DNA of 64,000 bases from a bacterium (GTDB lineage: Bacteria; Planctomycetota; JAFGQW01): the NCBI GenBank assembly GCA_030426805.1, contig JAUHXU010000005.1, positions 527,728-591,727 of the forward strand, written 5' to 3'. The notes under the pieces were generated by a model. That model saw nothing but the letters and a program-made list of their open reading frames with translations. It ran no database searches and was not told the origin of the DNA. The position numbers and the translations under genes are program-made. Of this stretch, positions 53,208-62,301 are shown in pieces; the stretch's first letter is position 1; the number at the start of each line of letters is the position of its first letter.

Positions 53208-54284
53208 CTAGCCGTCAGCCGACGGTGCCACGGTCTTCGCGAGGTCTTCGCGGAGCGAGCGGATCTGCGAGAGACGACGCTCGAGGCGGCTCTTCATCCG
53301 CCCCTTCGCCGACGCGAGCTGCTCGGTGGACTCCTTCTCCATCGTCACGAGCGCCTTGTCGGCGATCGCGAACGCCTTCTTCGCGTCCTCCATGCGACCG
53401 GCCGCGGCCGCACCCTTCGTGACAGCGGAGTAGAACCCGATCGCCATCCGCGAATCCGGCGCGAACGAGAGTCCCTCGTCGTACGCGGCGAGCATCGCGG
53501 CGGAGCGCTCCTTGTTGATCGCTTCCATCTTGGCCTCGCGATCGGGGTCCTGCATGATCTTGCGCATGCGCATGCCGAAGTCGCGGTTGATGCGCTGCAG
53601 GATCGCGCCCTTCACGTTCTCGATGCCGGCCTTGACGATCTCCGGGTGCGTCTTCGCGAGACCGGACTTCTCGATGATCGCGTTCGCCTCCTTGAAGGAC
53701 GGTGGCGAGTCGGACTCGAACATCTCGAGCGCATCGAGGCGCAGCTTCGCGGCCGCGTCGCCGGCGTCGACTTGCTTCTCGAGATCGGTGCGCAGCTTCG
53801 CGAACGAGATCGCGTTCGTGATCACGTCGAGGCTCGTCGGACGGAGCTTCTTGAGGACGTTGCCCTCGGCATCCATCAGACAGCAGAACGGGAAGTAGTT
53901 CGCACCCTTCGCCTGCAGCATGCCCTGATCCGGGGCGTCCGCAATGCGCGCGGTGATGTTGAGATACGGGATGAACTTCGTCTTCGAGGCGTTGATGAAC
54001 CAGTCGCTGATGAGGGGCCCGCCCTCAAGTGCATTGCACGGCGGTCACGGCGCGTAGGAGCGCGTGAAGTAACCGAGGATCAATCGGTTCTGCGCCTTCG
54101 CCTCCTTCATCGCCTCGTCCAGCTCGCGCTTCCACGCGACCTTCTGGGCGAACTCCTTCTGGAGTTTCTTCTCGTACTTCTCGCGCAACTCGGCGTCCTG
54201 TGCCGGGGCGCTGGCGACGAAGCCAGCGACCGCGACGACGGTCGCGCCGAGGATGGCGATGCGCTTTCGGGAGCGCTTCATCAT
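53208..54284 (-). CDS. secreted thioredoxin-like selenoprotein (UPPC), read through UGA at 54045-54047
   Basis: A 358-residue protein if the TGA at 54047-54045 (minus strand) is selenocysteine (U80). ATG 54284 with GGAGG upstream starts a signal peptide ending near VASAPAQ. A Lys/Glu helix leads to AKAQNRLILGYFTRSYAP-U-PPCNALEGGPLISDW, a thioredoxin-like N-terminus with UPPC as redox motif. After the TGA the frame continues for 279 residues: NYFPFCCLMDAEGNVLKKLRPT completes the fold and a long helical region, mostly Lys/Ala/Glu, follows. The motif U-x-x-C-x4-GGPL is shared with the selenoprotein at 31937. A naive split leaves a 79-residue stump. Confidence 0.82.
54012..54026 (-). promoter_or_regulatory. 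SECIS-like hairpin after UGA 54047
   Basis: On the minus strand: stem GAGGG (54026-54022), loop CGGGC, stem CCCTC (54016-54012). It starts 18 nt after the UGA, with the apical loop at 23 nt and G as second loop base, which fits bacterial SECIS. Confidence 0.5.
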
Positions 54285-54460
54285 CGGGGTTCCTCCGGAG
54301 AGTCATGGTTCGAGCCGACGTCTGTGCTTTGACGCCGGCTCCGGGTTCGGCTACGCTGTCGAGCGCGGCTCCGGCAGTGTAACCGCAGGGTGCCGGACAA
54401 ACGAGGGCCGTTCGCGCCGCCGCAGCCTTTTGTCGGATTCGCAGGGCTCGAAAGCCGCCA

Positions 54461-56161
54461 ATGCTCGCAGCCGTCCTGATCGGGACCATCGTATGGTTCG
54501 GACTGGGCTACCGGATCTACGGAGCCCACCTCCGTAAGCGCTTCGCCCTCGACGATCGGGACGAAACTCCGGCCGTAACGCTCGCCGACGGAAAGGACTA
54601 CTGCCCGTGTCGGGCGCCGATCCTCTTCGGCCACCACTTCTCATCCATCGCCGGAGCCGGCCCGATCGTCGGCCCGATCCTCGCCGGGGCGCTGTTCGGC
54701 TGGGGGCCTGCGCTCGCGTGGATCTTGATCGGCGCGCTGTTCGTCGGCGGCGTCCACGACTTCGGCTCGCTCGTCGCATCGATCCGCCATCGCGCACGCT
54801 CCGTCGCCGAGGTCGCGCGCGAGACGATCTCGCCTGCCGCACAGAAGCTCTTCCTGACGTTCATCTGGCTCGCGCTGATCCTCGTGCTCGCGTGCTTCAT
54901 CGACTTGACCGCGAAGACGTTCCTCGCGAAGACGCCGACGCTCGACGGTGGATCGGTCGCGACGTCGTCGCTCCTCTACATCGCACTGGCGCTCGTGTTC
55001 GGCGTGCTCGTCAACCGGTTCCGCGTCGGTCTGATTCCGGCGTCGCTGGTGTTCGTGCCGCTCGTGTTCGTCGGCGTGTGGGTCGGGCTCGAAGCGCCGA
55101 TCGCCCGCGAGTCGGTCGCGATCGGCGGCCTCAGCGCCGGGCAGACCTACGTCGGGATCCTGATCGCGTATTGCTTCGTCGCATCGATGGCGCCGGTGTG
55201 GGTGTTGCTGCAACCGCGTGACTACTTGTCGTCGTTCCTGTTGATCGCGTGTCTCGTCGGCGGGACCGCGGGCATCCTGTTCGGCGGGCTCACGATCGAG
55301 TATCCGGCGTTTCGCTCGTTCATGAGCGACAAGGGGCCGATGTTCCCGTTCCTGTTCATCTTCATCGCGTGCGGCGCCTGCTCCGGCTTCCACTCGATCG
55401 TCGCGTCCGGGACGACAGCGAAGCAAGTCGCGCGCGAGTCGGATGCGTTGCGGATCGGTTTCGGCGGGATGTTGCTCGAGGGCGTGCTCGCGGTGATGGC
55501 GCTCGCGACGGTGATGGTGCTCGCGGCGTCGGCCAACCCGGGCGCGCAGACGCCGACGCTCGTGTTCGCGAACGGGTTCGGCCGGTTCACGAGCGTGCTC
55601 GGGATCGGCGCGAACGTGGGCGTCGCGTTCGGGCTGCTCGCGATCTCGACGTTCCTGCTGACGACGCTCGACACGTGCACGCGCCTGTCGCGCTTCGTGT
55701 TCGAGGAGATGATCGGAAGCCGGTCGACGGCGACGCGCTGGGGCGGCACGATCCTGACGCTCGCGCTGCCGCTCGCGCTGCTCAACATCACGGTCACCGA
55801 CGCGACCGGCGCGCCGATGGCCGCCTACAAGATGATCTGGCCGCTGTTCGGCGCGACGAACCAGCTCCTCGGCGGGCTCGCGTTGCTGACCGTGACGATG
55901 TGGCTCCGCAGCGAAGGGCGCCGCGCGTGGCTCACCGGCATCCCGTGCGCGTTCATGATCGGCATGACCGTCACGGCGCTGATCTACCAGGGCTACGGCG
56001 TGCTGCAGCAACTCTACGCCCCGACGACGGACGGCGCTGCGTCGACCGCGCTCTGGTTCCAGGCCGGCTACTGCACGTTCCTGCTCTTCCTCGCGGTCTT
56101 CCTCGTCGCCGAAGCGGCCCGCGCCCGTAGCCGCCTGCCCGGCATCCCCGCCAGCGCGTAA
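54461..56161 (+). CDS. cstA: carbon starvation protein A family transporter
   Basis: A 566-residue polytopic membrane protein with about 14-16 helices. RAPILFGHHFSSIAGAGPIVGP near residue 52, GVHDFGSLVASIRHRARSV, IACGACSGFHSIVASGTTAKQ and LFGATNQLLGGLALL are diagnostic of CstA. The family imports peptides or pyruvate during carbon limitation. A CPC pair (residues 49-51) just before the FGHH motif is not one I know from the family. The region upstream (54285-54460) has no clear promoter. It is divergent from the selenoprotein gene. Confidence 0.9.
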   Translation: MLAAVLIGTIVWFGLGYRIYGAHLRKRFALDDRDETPAVTLADGKDYCPCRAPILFGHHFSSIAGAGPIVGPILAGALFGWGPALAWILIGALFVGGVHDFGSLVASIRHRARSVAEVARETISPAAQKLFLTFIWLALILVLACFIDLTAKTFLAKTPTLDGGSVATSSLLYIALALVFGVLVNRFRVGLIPASLVFVPLVFVGVWVGLEAPIARESVAIGGLSAGQTYVGILIAYCFVASMAPVWVLLQPRDYLSSFLLIACLVGGTAGILFGGLTIEYPAFRSFMSDKGPMFPFLFIFIACGACSGFHSIVASGTTAKQVARESDALRIGFGGMLLEGVLAVMALATVMVLAASANPGAQTPTLVFANGFGRFTSVLGIGANVGVAFGLLAISTFLLTTLDTCTRLSRFVFEEMIGSRSTATRWGGTILTLALPLALLNITVTDATGAPMAAYKMIWPLFGATNQLLGGLALLTVTMWLRSEGRRAWLTGIPCAFMIGMTVTALIYQGYGVLQQLYAPTTDGAASTALWFQAGYCTFLLFLAVFLVAEAARARSRLPGIPASA

Positions 56162-56182
56162 CCCCGGTTCGACTACAGGGGC

Positions 56183-56989
56183 ATGAAGCCCCGCACCCCG
56201 TTCGTCCACGTCGCATTCCGCAGCCCCACGTTCCACGAACTCCTGGACGACGAACACGCGCCACCAGTCTGGCACCGGCTGCGCGCGGTATTCCCGGACA
56301 CCCTCGCCGCCACGCTGATGCCGAACCACGGACACTTGATCGTGCGGGACGCGCCGTCGATCCGCCGCCGGCTCGCGGGGATCCTCGCCCAAACCGCCCC
56401 GCGCTGCGGTGCGATCTGGTCAGCGGTCCCGCCACCGGAGAGGATCGCCGACTCGCAGAAGTTGCTTCGGCAGATCAAATACGTGCTGCTCAACCCTACC
56501 CGCGCGCGGCTGACGGACGACCCGTTGCGCTGGACCTGGTCGACCTACCGCGACGTGATGGGCGCGATCGCCGACCCGTGGGTGCGCATCGACGCAATCG
56601 GCGACGCGATGGGCTGGCCGCCCCGCGGGCGCGAGGAGCGCTTCCACCGCTACGTCTCGTCAGACTGGTCGACCGCCATGCACGGCACGCCTCGCCCGTG
56701 CGCCGAGTTGCCACGCCACCCCTCGCTGGACGCGATTCACGCCGCGGTGGTCGCCGCGACGCGTGCGCCCGCAGGGCGGCCACTCGATGCGAGAAGCCGG
56801 CGACTGTTCCTACACGTGGCCACGTCCTTTGGGTGGACGTCGGCGCCGCGCATCGCCGCGGTGGCCGGCTGCTCGGAGCGGACGATTCGCCGCATGCGAA
56901 GCGCCGGAGCAACGCAAGATGGCGACGCGGTCCGGGCGGTGCGCACCTGCCTGGCCGACATGCGCATCCAGGGGCGCGGCGGAACGTGA
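56183..56989 (+). CDS. REP-associated (Y1/HUH) transposase homologue with C-terminal HTH
   Basis: A 268-residue protein related to RAYT-type Y1 transposases. MPNHGHLIV (residues 46-54) is the HUH metal motif; LRQIKYVLLNPTRARLTDDP followed by WTWSTYRDVMG is the typical second half (YvhlNPvRAglv...w.wSSy) that carries the catalytic Tyr. The C-terminal part has a helix-turn-helix-like APRIAAVAGCSERTIRRMRS. Such proteins act on REP palindromes, and one lies immediately downstream (56990-57070). The N-terminal RGN strand of the family is altered (VHVAFRSPTF), so activity may be lost or specialised. Confidence 0.75.
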   Translation: MKPRTPFVHVAFRSPTFHELLDDEHAPPVWHRLRAVFPDTLAATLMPNHGHLIVRDAPSIRRRLAGILAQTAPRCGAIWSAVPPPERIADSQKLLRQIKYVLLNPTRARLTDDPLRWTWSTYRDVMGAIADPWVRIDAIGDAMGWPPRGREERFHRYVSSDWSTAMHGTPRPCAELPRHPSLDAIHAAVVAATRAPAGRPLDARSRRLFLHVATSFGWTSAPRIAAVAGCSERTIRRMRSAGATQDGDAVRAVRTCLADMRIQGRGGT

Positions 56990-57070
56990 CCAAAAAGCCG
57001 GACAAATCGGCCACCACAACGCGTTGTGGTCGGCGAATTGGCCGAAAAGGCGGACAACCGGCGTGTGGTC
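56990..57070. repeat. REP-like palindromic element B next to the transposase homologue
   Basis: Contains a perfect 18-bp palindrome ACCACAACGCGTTGTGGT (57013-57030), flanked by AAAAAGCCGGACAAATCGGCC on the left and GGCCGAAAAGGCGGACAACC on the right. The flanks share AAAAGCCGGACA / GGCCGAAAAG[C/G]CGGACA with element A at 19401-19475. It lies between the convergent transposase homologue and lipoprotein genes. Confidence 0.6.
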
Positions 57071-57695
57071 AGCGGCTGCGGTAGGGGATGACGCGGTCGG
57101 CGGCGAGGTCGCGGATGAGCGTCGTGTAGAGCGCGTTGTTCAGGTCGTTCTGCACCGACGCGGGCGACGTGAACGGCAGCGCGACGACGAGCGGCACCCA
57201 GAAGAGCTCGGTCATCGTCTCGGCGTAGCGGTAGCGCTTCACCTCCTGGCCATAGCGCTGCATCACCGCAGAGACCTCGACGCGCGTGTCGGTCGATGCC
57301 GGCACGAGGTGGAACAGGAGCCGACTCACGTAGAACCACCACGATGGGTCGGCCGGCGCCGTCGTGTAGGCGATCTCGAGGTGCAAGTCGCCGCCGAAGT
57401 CGGCCGGCTTGATCGAGCGGAAGTAGCCCGACGCCTTGAGCAGCGTGCCCGCGTAGCGGAGCGCCATCGTGTGGCGGTCGCCGACGAACTCGGTCGGCGT
57501 GCGGTCGACGATGCGGCCGTCTTCGTAGCGCCCATGCCACAGCGCGTGGACGAGCGTGAGCGTGCCGGCGTCCGCGCGCGGACGCGACCCCATCAGCGGC
57601 GGCGAGTCGCCGAAGCCGGTCTCGTCGGTGCGCCACGCGACGCATCCGGGGAAGAGCGCGAGGAGCGCGAGCCCCGCGAGTATGCGTGCGATCAT
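57069..57695 (-). CDS. lipoprotein of unknown function
   Basis: A 208-residue lipoprotein, lipobox LFPGC at residues 14-18. It has alpha/beta character, with LTLVHALWHGRYED, MALRYAGTLLKASGYFRSI and LHLEIAYTTAPADPSWWFYVSRLLFHLVP. Repeated aromatic and short hydrophobic segments suggest an outer-membrane assembly or glycan export accessory, but no family was recognised. ATG 57695 overlaps the RNase H stop by 4 bp, so both are translated from one transcript. Confidence 0.6.
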   Translation of the reverse strand: MIARILAGLALLALFPGCVAWRTDETGFGDSPPLMGSRPRADAGTLTLVHALWHGRYEDGRIVDRTPTEFVGDRHTMALRYAGTLLKASGYFRSIKPADFGGDLHLEIAYTTAPADPSWWFYVSRLLFHLVPASTDTRVEVSAVMQRYGQEVKRYRYAETMTELFWVPLVVALPFTSPASVQNDLNNALYTTLIRDLAADRVIPYRSR

Positions 57696-58363
57696 GGCGT
57701 GGCCCTCGTCCATGCGGTCGCGAGCGAGTCGGCGTATTCGTTCCAGCGCCACCCGTTGTGCGCCTTGATCCACTCGAGCGAGACCTCGGGGTGGGCGAGG
57801 TGCAGCTCGTAGAGCTCGCGCACCAGCTCGACGTTCTTGATCGGCCCGGTCTTTCGAGTCCAGCCGCGGCGCTTCCAGCCGGCCGCCCACTGGTTGATCG
57901 ACTGCACGCACAGGTTGCTGTCGGAGTAGACCGTGATCTCGGCGTCTTCGGGCAGGTGGCGATACGCCTCGATCAACGCGGTCAACTCCATGCGGTTGTT
58001 CGTCGTCGACGTGTCGTGCCCGTGGCGCTGCTCGATGATCTCGCCGTCCTCGACGTGCACGAACCCCCAGCCGCCGGGCCCCGGATTGGGGCGCGCGCCG
58101 CCGTCGGTGAAGACGCCGGTCGTCGGGCCGTCGGCGAACCGCACGAGCACCTCGTCGAGCGTGAGGTCGAGTTCCTGCGTGCCGCTCGCCCGCCCCCCCG
58201 ACCGCGAACGCGACGACCCGCTCTTCTTCGCCGGCTTCTTCGTCGCCTTCTTCGCTGGCGAGTGCGCACGGCAATACTTCGGCTCCCAGCCGGGAAACCG
58301 GTCCAGCGTGGACTGCGGAAGCGAGAACGACTCGCCGCAGACGGTGCAGTTGAAATCGGGCAT
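57692..58363 (-). CDS. rnhA: ribonuclease HI with N-terminal zinc-finger-like region
   Basis: A 223-residue protein. Residues about 75-220 are RNase HI, which cuts RNA in RNA-DNA hybrids: catalytic residues in GVFTDGGARPNPGPGGWG (first Asp), NNRMELTALIEA (Glu) and VYSDSNLCVQSI (second Asp), then KAHNGWRWNEYAD (His and last Asp). The first 33 residues, MPDFNCTVCGESFSLPQS and KYCRAH, form a Cys2-Cys-His zinc-ribbon-like unit, joined by a Lys/Ser/Arg-rich linker. The addition replaces the hybrid-binding domain of other RNase H1 proteins in position. ATG 58363. Confidence 0.9.
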   Translation of the reverse strand: MPDFNCTVCGESFSLPQSTLDRFPGWEPKYCRAHSPAKKATKKPAKKSGSSRSRSGGRASGTQELDLTLDEVLVRFADGPTTGVFTDGGARPNPGPGGWGFVHVEDGEIIEQRHGHDTSTTNNRMELTALIEAYRHLPEDAEITVYSDSNLCVQSINQWAAGWKRRGWTRKTGPIKNVELVRELYELHLAHPEVSLEWIKAHNGWRWNEYADSLATAWTRATP

Positions 58364-58429
58364 CCGCGCATTAGAACGGTCGACGAGCCCGACGGCAAGC
58401 GCGACGCTTCTCTTGCCCGAACGCGACGG

Positions 58430-58435
58430 TAGAAT
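58430..58435 (+). promoter_or_regulatory. -10-like element TAGAAT
   Basis: TAGAAT 38 bp before the GTG start at 58473. The -35 region is weak. Confidence 0.3.
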
Positions 58436-58472
58436 CGGGCGGTCTCGAGGATCGGACGTCCGAAAGGGACCC

Positions 58473-59420
58473 GTGGCGAAGAGGAAGACCGGCCGACTCG
58501 GCACCGTGTTTGCGCATGGCGTCCTGATGATCGTCCGCGCGCTGGGCGTCGCGGTTCGCCTGCTGCCCGCGTGGAGTTGGACGCCGATCGCGTGGGTGCT
58601 CTCGCGGGTGCTCTGGGTCGTGCTTCGCCGGCACCGGCACCGCACGCTCGCGAACGTCGCCGCGGTTCGCGGGCTGACCGGGCGGGAGGCGAAGCGCTTC
58701 TCCAAGGCGAGCTTCTTCAGCAACACCCTCGTGTTGATCGAATCGCTCGCGATGCCGCGGATCATCGCCCGCCGCGGTGTCCGCGTGGACGTCGAGATCG
58801 ACGCGGCCGCGGCCGACGTGCTCGACCGCGTGCAACGCGGCGAGACGCCGTTCGCGATCGGCATCGGCGCGCACGCGGGTGTCTGGGAGCTGCTCGGCGC
58901 CGACTTCGCCCGGCGCGCCCTGCCGGCGCCGACGATGGTCTCCGCGCGATTGCCGAAGAATCCGACCTACGCGCGCTACCTCCGCCGCATGCGCAGCGGC
59001 TTCGGCCTGACGCTCGTCGACAAGGAGGTCTACCTGCGGACGCTGCTCCGTCGCGCCAAGCGCGGCGAGCCGACGTTCTGCAACTTCCTCTGCGACCAGC
59101 ACACCAAGGGCGGTCTCGTCGTGCCGTTCATGGGCAAGCCGGCGTGCACCGTCACGATCCCGGCCGTGTTGATCCGGCGGTTCGACGCCCCGGCGCTGTT
59201 CGGCTCGTGCATCCGTCGACGGGCCGGGCACTACGTGCTGCGCGCGGAACGACTCGACTACTCGCACACCACGGGACTCCCCGCCGACGAGGCGGTCGAG
59301 CGGATCACGCGCGACCTGAACGAGCGCATCTCCGCGAGCATCGAGCAGGCGCCGGAGCAGTGGACGTGGGGACATCGTCGATGGCGCAGCAAGTGCTGCG
59401 AACGGACGGCGCAGGGATGA
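58473..59420 (+). CDS. lipid A biosynthesis-type acyltransferase (LpxL/HtrB family)
   Basis: A 315-residue membrane-associated acyltransferase. One N-terminal hydrophobic segment; the catalytic HAGVWE (His-x4-Glu, near residue 132); CDQHTKGGLVVPFMGKPA and the C-terminal EQWTWGHRRW, the WxHRRW motif of LpxL/LpxM. The family adds secondary acyl chains to lipid A or related glycolipids, so the organism probably makes an LPS-like outer membrane lipid. GTG 58473 follows AAAGGG. The stop overlaps the next gene by 4 bp. Confidence 0.85.
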   Translation: MAKRKTGRLGTVFAHGVLMIVRALGVAVRLLPAWSWTPIAWVLSRVLWVVLRRHRHRTLANVAAVRGLTGREAKRFSKASFFSNTLVLIESLAMPRIIARRGVRVDVEIDAAAADVLDRVQRGETPFAIGIGAHAGVWELLGADFARRALPAPTMVSARLPKNPTYARYLRRMRSGFGLTLVDKEVYLRTLLRRAKRGEPTFCNFLCDQHTKGGLVVPFMGKPACTVTIPAVLIRRFDAPALFGSCIRRRAGHYVLRAERLDYSHTTGLPADEAVERITRDLNERISASIEQAPEQWTWGHRRWRSKCCERTAQG

Positions 59421-60964
59421 ACGCGTTCGACCGCGCGAGCGTGCTGTTGTTCGCGGCGGTGATCGCGTGCGTCTTCTGGACGTTTCGCGACTACGGCATC
59501 GGCTGGGACGATCGCATCCAGCACCGCTACGGCGAGCGCATCCTCGACTACTACGCGACCGGCGGCGAAGACGATCGCGCGCTCGTCGAAGACAACCTCT
59601 ACCTCTACGGCGGCCTCGTCGAGGTGACGATGGCGGCCGCCGTGCGCATCTCGCCGTGGGACGTGCACGATACGCGGCGGCTCATCGGCGGCTGGATCGG
59701 CGTGCTCGGGCTCGTCGCTGGCTGGTGGATCGGTCGACAGATCGCCGGGCCGCCCGGTGCGTTCGCGGTCGCCGCGGCGCTCGCGCTCACGCCGGAGTTC
59801 GGCGCCGCGTCGTTCGTGAACTCGAAGGACGCCCCGTTCGCAACCGGCTACCTGTGGACGATCGCGGCGCTGATCCGCTTCGCACGCGAGACGCCTCGCC
59901 CCACCGTGCGCGCGGTGATCGCGTGCGGCGTCGCGATCGGCGCGACGAGTGCGATCCGCGTCGGCGGCCTCGTCGCATTGGGTTACGTCGCGGTGATCGG
60001 CGTCGTCGCCGCGTGGCGCTCGCCGACGCGCATGCGGACCTTGCTCCGACTCACGCTGGCCGGGATCGCGATGTACGCGATCGCGATCGTCGTGATGCTG
60101 CCGTGGTGGCCGTGGATCCACGCGAACCCGCTGACACGACCGATCGAGGCACTGCTCCGCTTCTCGTCGTTCTCCGAGGGGCCGAGCGCGACGCTGTTCG
60201 GCGGCGCGATGTGCGCGGTCGACGATCTGCCGCTCGCCTACGTGCCGGTGCAGCTCGGGATGCGCGTGCCGGAGTGGCTGCTCGTCGCCGGTCTCGTCGC
60301 GCTACCGATCGCAGTGCGCCGCGCGCGCGAGCCCGCGTTTGCGATCACCGCGCTGGCGGCGCTCTTTCCGCTCGGGTGGGCGATCGCGACGAGCGCCCCG
60401 CTCTACAACGGCCTGCGGCAGCTCGCGTTCGCGACCGCGGCGGTCGTCGTGCTGCTCGCGGGTGCGGCCGCGACGCTGCGGTCCCGCGTGTTCGGCGCGG
60501 CCATCGCGGCGTTCGCGATCGTTCACATCGCGACGCTCGTGCGCCTGCATCCGCACGAAACGGCGTATCACAATCGCTTCGTCGGCGGTGCCGCGGGTGC
60601 GGTCGGTGTCTACTCGGTGGACTACTGGCGAATGGCGTCGCGCGAGGCGATCGAGCGACTCGTCGTGCTGCTCGAAGCGGAGGCCGGCGGTGCGCGGCCG
60701 CGCGACTACACGCTGTTCACCGACGGCGACGTCAACTCGATCCCGCGCTTTTATCCGCCGTGGCTGCACCGGGCGACCAGTGCCGAGGACGCCGACTTCA
60801 TCATCGAGTCGTGCGATCAGCGGCTGTATCCGGCGCTCGGCGGCCGGGTGCTCGTGACGGTCGAGCGGGACGGTGCGGTCCTGTGCCTGGTGCGAGACCG
60901 ACGAGGCGCGCCCCGGGTGCCCCCGGCACCGTCCAGCGAAGCGGCGTCGCCGGAGCGAAACTGA
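59417..60964 (+). CDS. GT-C type polytopic glycosyltransferase
   Basis: A 515-residue inner-membrane protein with about ten helices. The first loop reads DYGIGWDDRIQHRYGERILDYY, and FVNSKDAPFATGYLW follows. LHPHETAYHNRFVGGAAGA then YSVDYWRMASREAIERL is typical of the GT-C/PMT-like family (HPyqyvYfNrlvGG ... yelDYWg.syke). It is translated from an ATGA overlap with the acyltransferase gene, hinting at a joint glycolipid pathway. The 3' end overlaps the convergent beta-helix gene by 164 bp. Confidence 0.72.
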   Translation: MNAFDRASVLLFAAVIACVFWTFRDYGIGWDDRIQHRYGERILDYYATGGEDDRALVEDNLYLYGGLVEVTMAAAVRISPWDVHDTRRLIGGWIGVLGLVAGWWIGRQIAGPPGAFAVAAALALTPEFGAASFVNSKDAPFATGYLWTIAALIRFARETPRPTVRAVIACGVAIGATSAIRVGGLVALGYVAVIGVVAAWRSPTRMRTLLRLTLAGIAMYAIAIVVMLPWWPWIHANPLTRPIEALLRFSSFSEGPSATLFGGAMCAVDDLPLAYVPVQLGMRVPEWLLVAGLVALPIAVRRAREPAFAITALAALFPLGWAIATSAPLYNGLRQLAFATAAVVVLLAGAAATLRSRVFGAAIAAFAIVHIATLVRLHPHETAYHNRFVGGAAGAVGVYSVDYWRMASREAIERLVVLLEAEAGGARPRDYTLFTDGDVNSIPRFYPPWLHRATSAEDADFIIESCDQRLYPALGGRVLVTVERDGAVLCLVRDRRGAPRVPPAPSSEAASPERN

Positions 60965-62300
60965 GCAGCACCGCGTTGCGCGTGATGCCGTCGACGACGG
61001 CTTGGAAGCCGGCACGGCCGGTGCCGTCGGACTCGTCGACGTCGAGCGGCAACGAGAAGACGCCGCTCGGCGGCATCGCGAATCGCGCGTTGTGCCCGAA
61101 GCCGACGTACATGTAGGTGCCCTGCGCCCAGCGCGCGAGCCCCTTCGGGTCGAGGTCGTGGAACAGGAAGACGTCGGCGCCGGGGCGCGACACGAGCCGC
61201 AGCTTGTTCGTGCCCGCGTGCTCGGCGACGTAGAGACGCGGGACGAACTCGTCGGCGCCGATGTCGGGGCGCATGTCGCGGCGGTCGTTGTCGCGATCGT
61301 GATCGACATCGGCGTCGCGGACGAGGGCGTCGCGGGCGGCGGACGTCGAGCGCAAACGGAAGTCGCCCTCGTCGATCGCGACGAAACCCGGGTCGTCGTC
61401 TTGCACGAGCGAGTCGTGCGCGGCGACGCGATCGGTCTGGGGTGCGGCCGGCGCGCGATTGCCGGCGACGATCGTGCGCGTGATCGCGATCGACGCGTCG
61501 TTGCCGGTCGCGGCCAGCCCGCCGCCACGCGTTGCGGCGCGGTTGCGCGCGATCGTCGCGTGCACGATCTTCAGCGTGCCGCCTTCGACACGTGCGCCGC
61601 CGCCGCTGCCGGACGTCTCGTTGTCGCCGACGACGTCGTTCGTGCTCGAGACCGTCGCGCCGACGACGAGGAGCCCGCCGAACGTGCCGCGATTCTCGAC
61701 GATCTCGTTCTGTTCGAGGGACGCCTCGCCGCCGCGCACCGAGACCCCGCCGCCGTTGTTCGCGATCCGGTTCCCGCGAAGCGTCGGCGATGCATCGACG
61801 ATCGCGACGCCCGCAGCCGGCCAACCGGTGATGCGATTGCCGAGGAGCGTCGGGCGCGCGGAAGCGCCGCGAATCTCGACGCCGGCGCCGGTCGACGCGG
61901 TGCTCGGCGTGATCCGGTTGCGCTCGATCGTCGGCGACGCGCCGTCGCACGCGATCGCACCGGCGACGTCGAAGCCGACGAGTCGCGCGTGCCACGACTC
62001 GCCGCTCGAAAAGCGCACGGCGACGCGATCGGTCGCGCGGATCACGGCCGGAGCATGGGCGATGTCCGCCAGCACCGCGACGGCCTTGCCCCGGAAGTCG
62101 ACCGGCGGGTAGTCGCCCGGCGCGACACGGATCACGTCGCCGTCGCGTGCGCGGTCGATCGCATCCTGGATCGTCGGTGCATCGGCGGGGACGGCGATCG
62201 TGCGCGTGCGGTGGGTCGCGAGCGCGATCCACGCCGCCGTCGCGACGACGACGAGTGCGATCGCGATCACCGGGTCCACGCGTCGGATCACCGTTGCCAT
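60801..62300 (-). CDS. secreted/anchored right-handed parallel beta-helix protein
   Basis: A 499-residue protein: N-terminal signal anchor (about residues 10-28), then TIAVPADAPTIQDAIDRARDGD, the DUF1565/pectate-lyase-like opening, and rungs such as TIERNRITPS, TLLGNRITGWPAAG, TLRGNRIANNGGG and SLEQNEIVENRG. It ends in a PDIGADEF motif typical of planctomycete beta-helix proteins, and a separate domain follows. No lyase residues can be assigned. The last 50 codons overlap the GT-C gene on the other strand; their low-complexity composition suggests the conserved part ends near 60930. Confidence 0.72.
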   Translation of the reverse strand: MATVIRRVDPVIAIALVVVATAAWIALATHRTRTIAVPADAPTIQDAIDRARDGDVIRVAPGDYPPVDFRGKAVAVLADIAHAPAVIRATDRVAVRFSSGESWHARLVGFDVAGAIACDGASPTIERNRITPSTASTGAGVEIRGASARPTLLGNRITGWPAAGVAIVDASPTLRGNRIANNGGGVSVRGGEASLEQNEIVENRGTFGGLLVVGATVSSTNDVVGDNETSGSGGGARVEGGTLKIVHATIARNRAATRGGGLAATGNDASIAITRTIVAGNRAPAAPQTDRVAAHDSLVQDDDPGFVAIDEGDFRLRSTSAARDALVRDADVDHDRDNDRRDMRPDIGADEFVPRLYVAEHAGTNKLRLVSRPGADVFLFHDLDPKGLARWAQGTYMYVGFGHNARFAMPPSGVFSLPLDVDESDGTGRAGFQAVVDGITRNAVLLSFAPATPLRWTVPGAPGARLVGLAPGTGPHRPARPSRAPGRRAPDTAADRTTR

Positions 62301-62301
62301 C

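Noticed and set aside
54301..54400. tRNA-like GGTTCGAG/GGGTTCGG segments
   Set aside because: No cloverleaf with acceptor and anticodon stems could be drawn. No tRNA was found elsewhere in the window, including tRNA-Sec.
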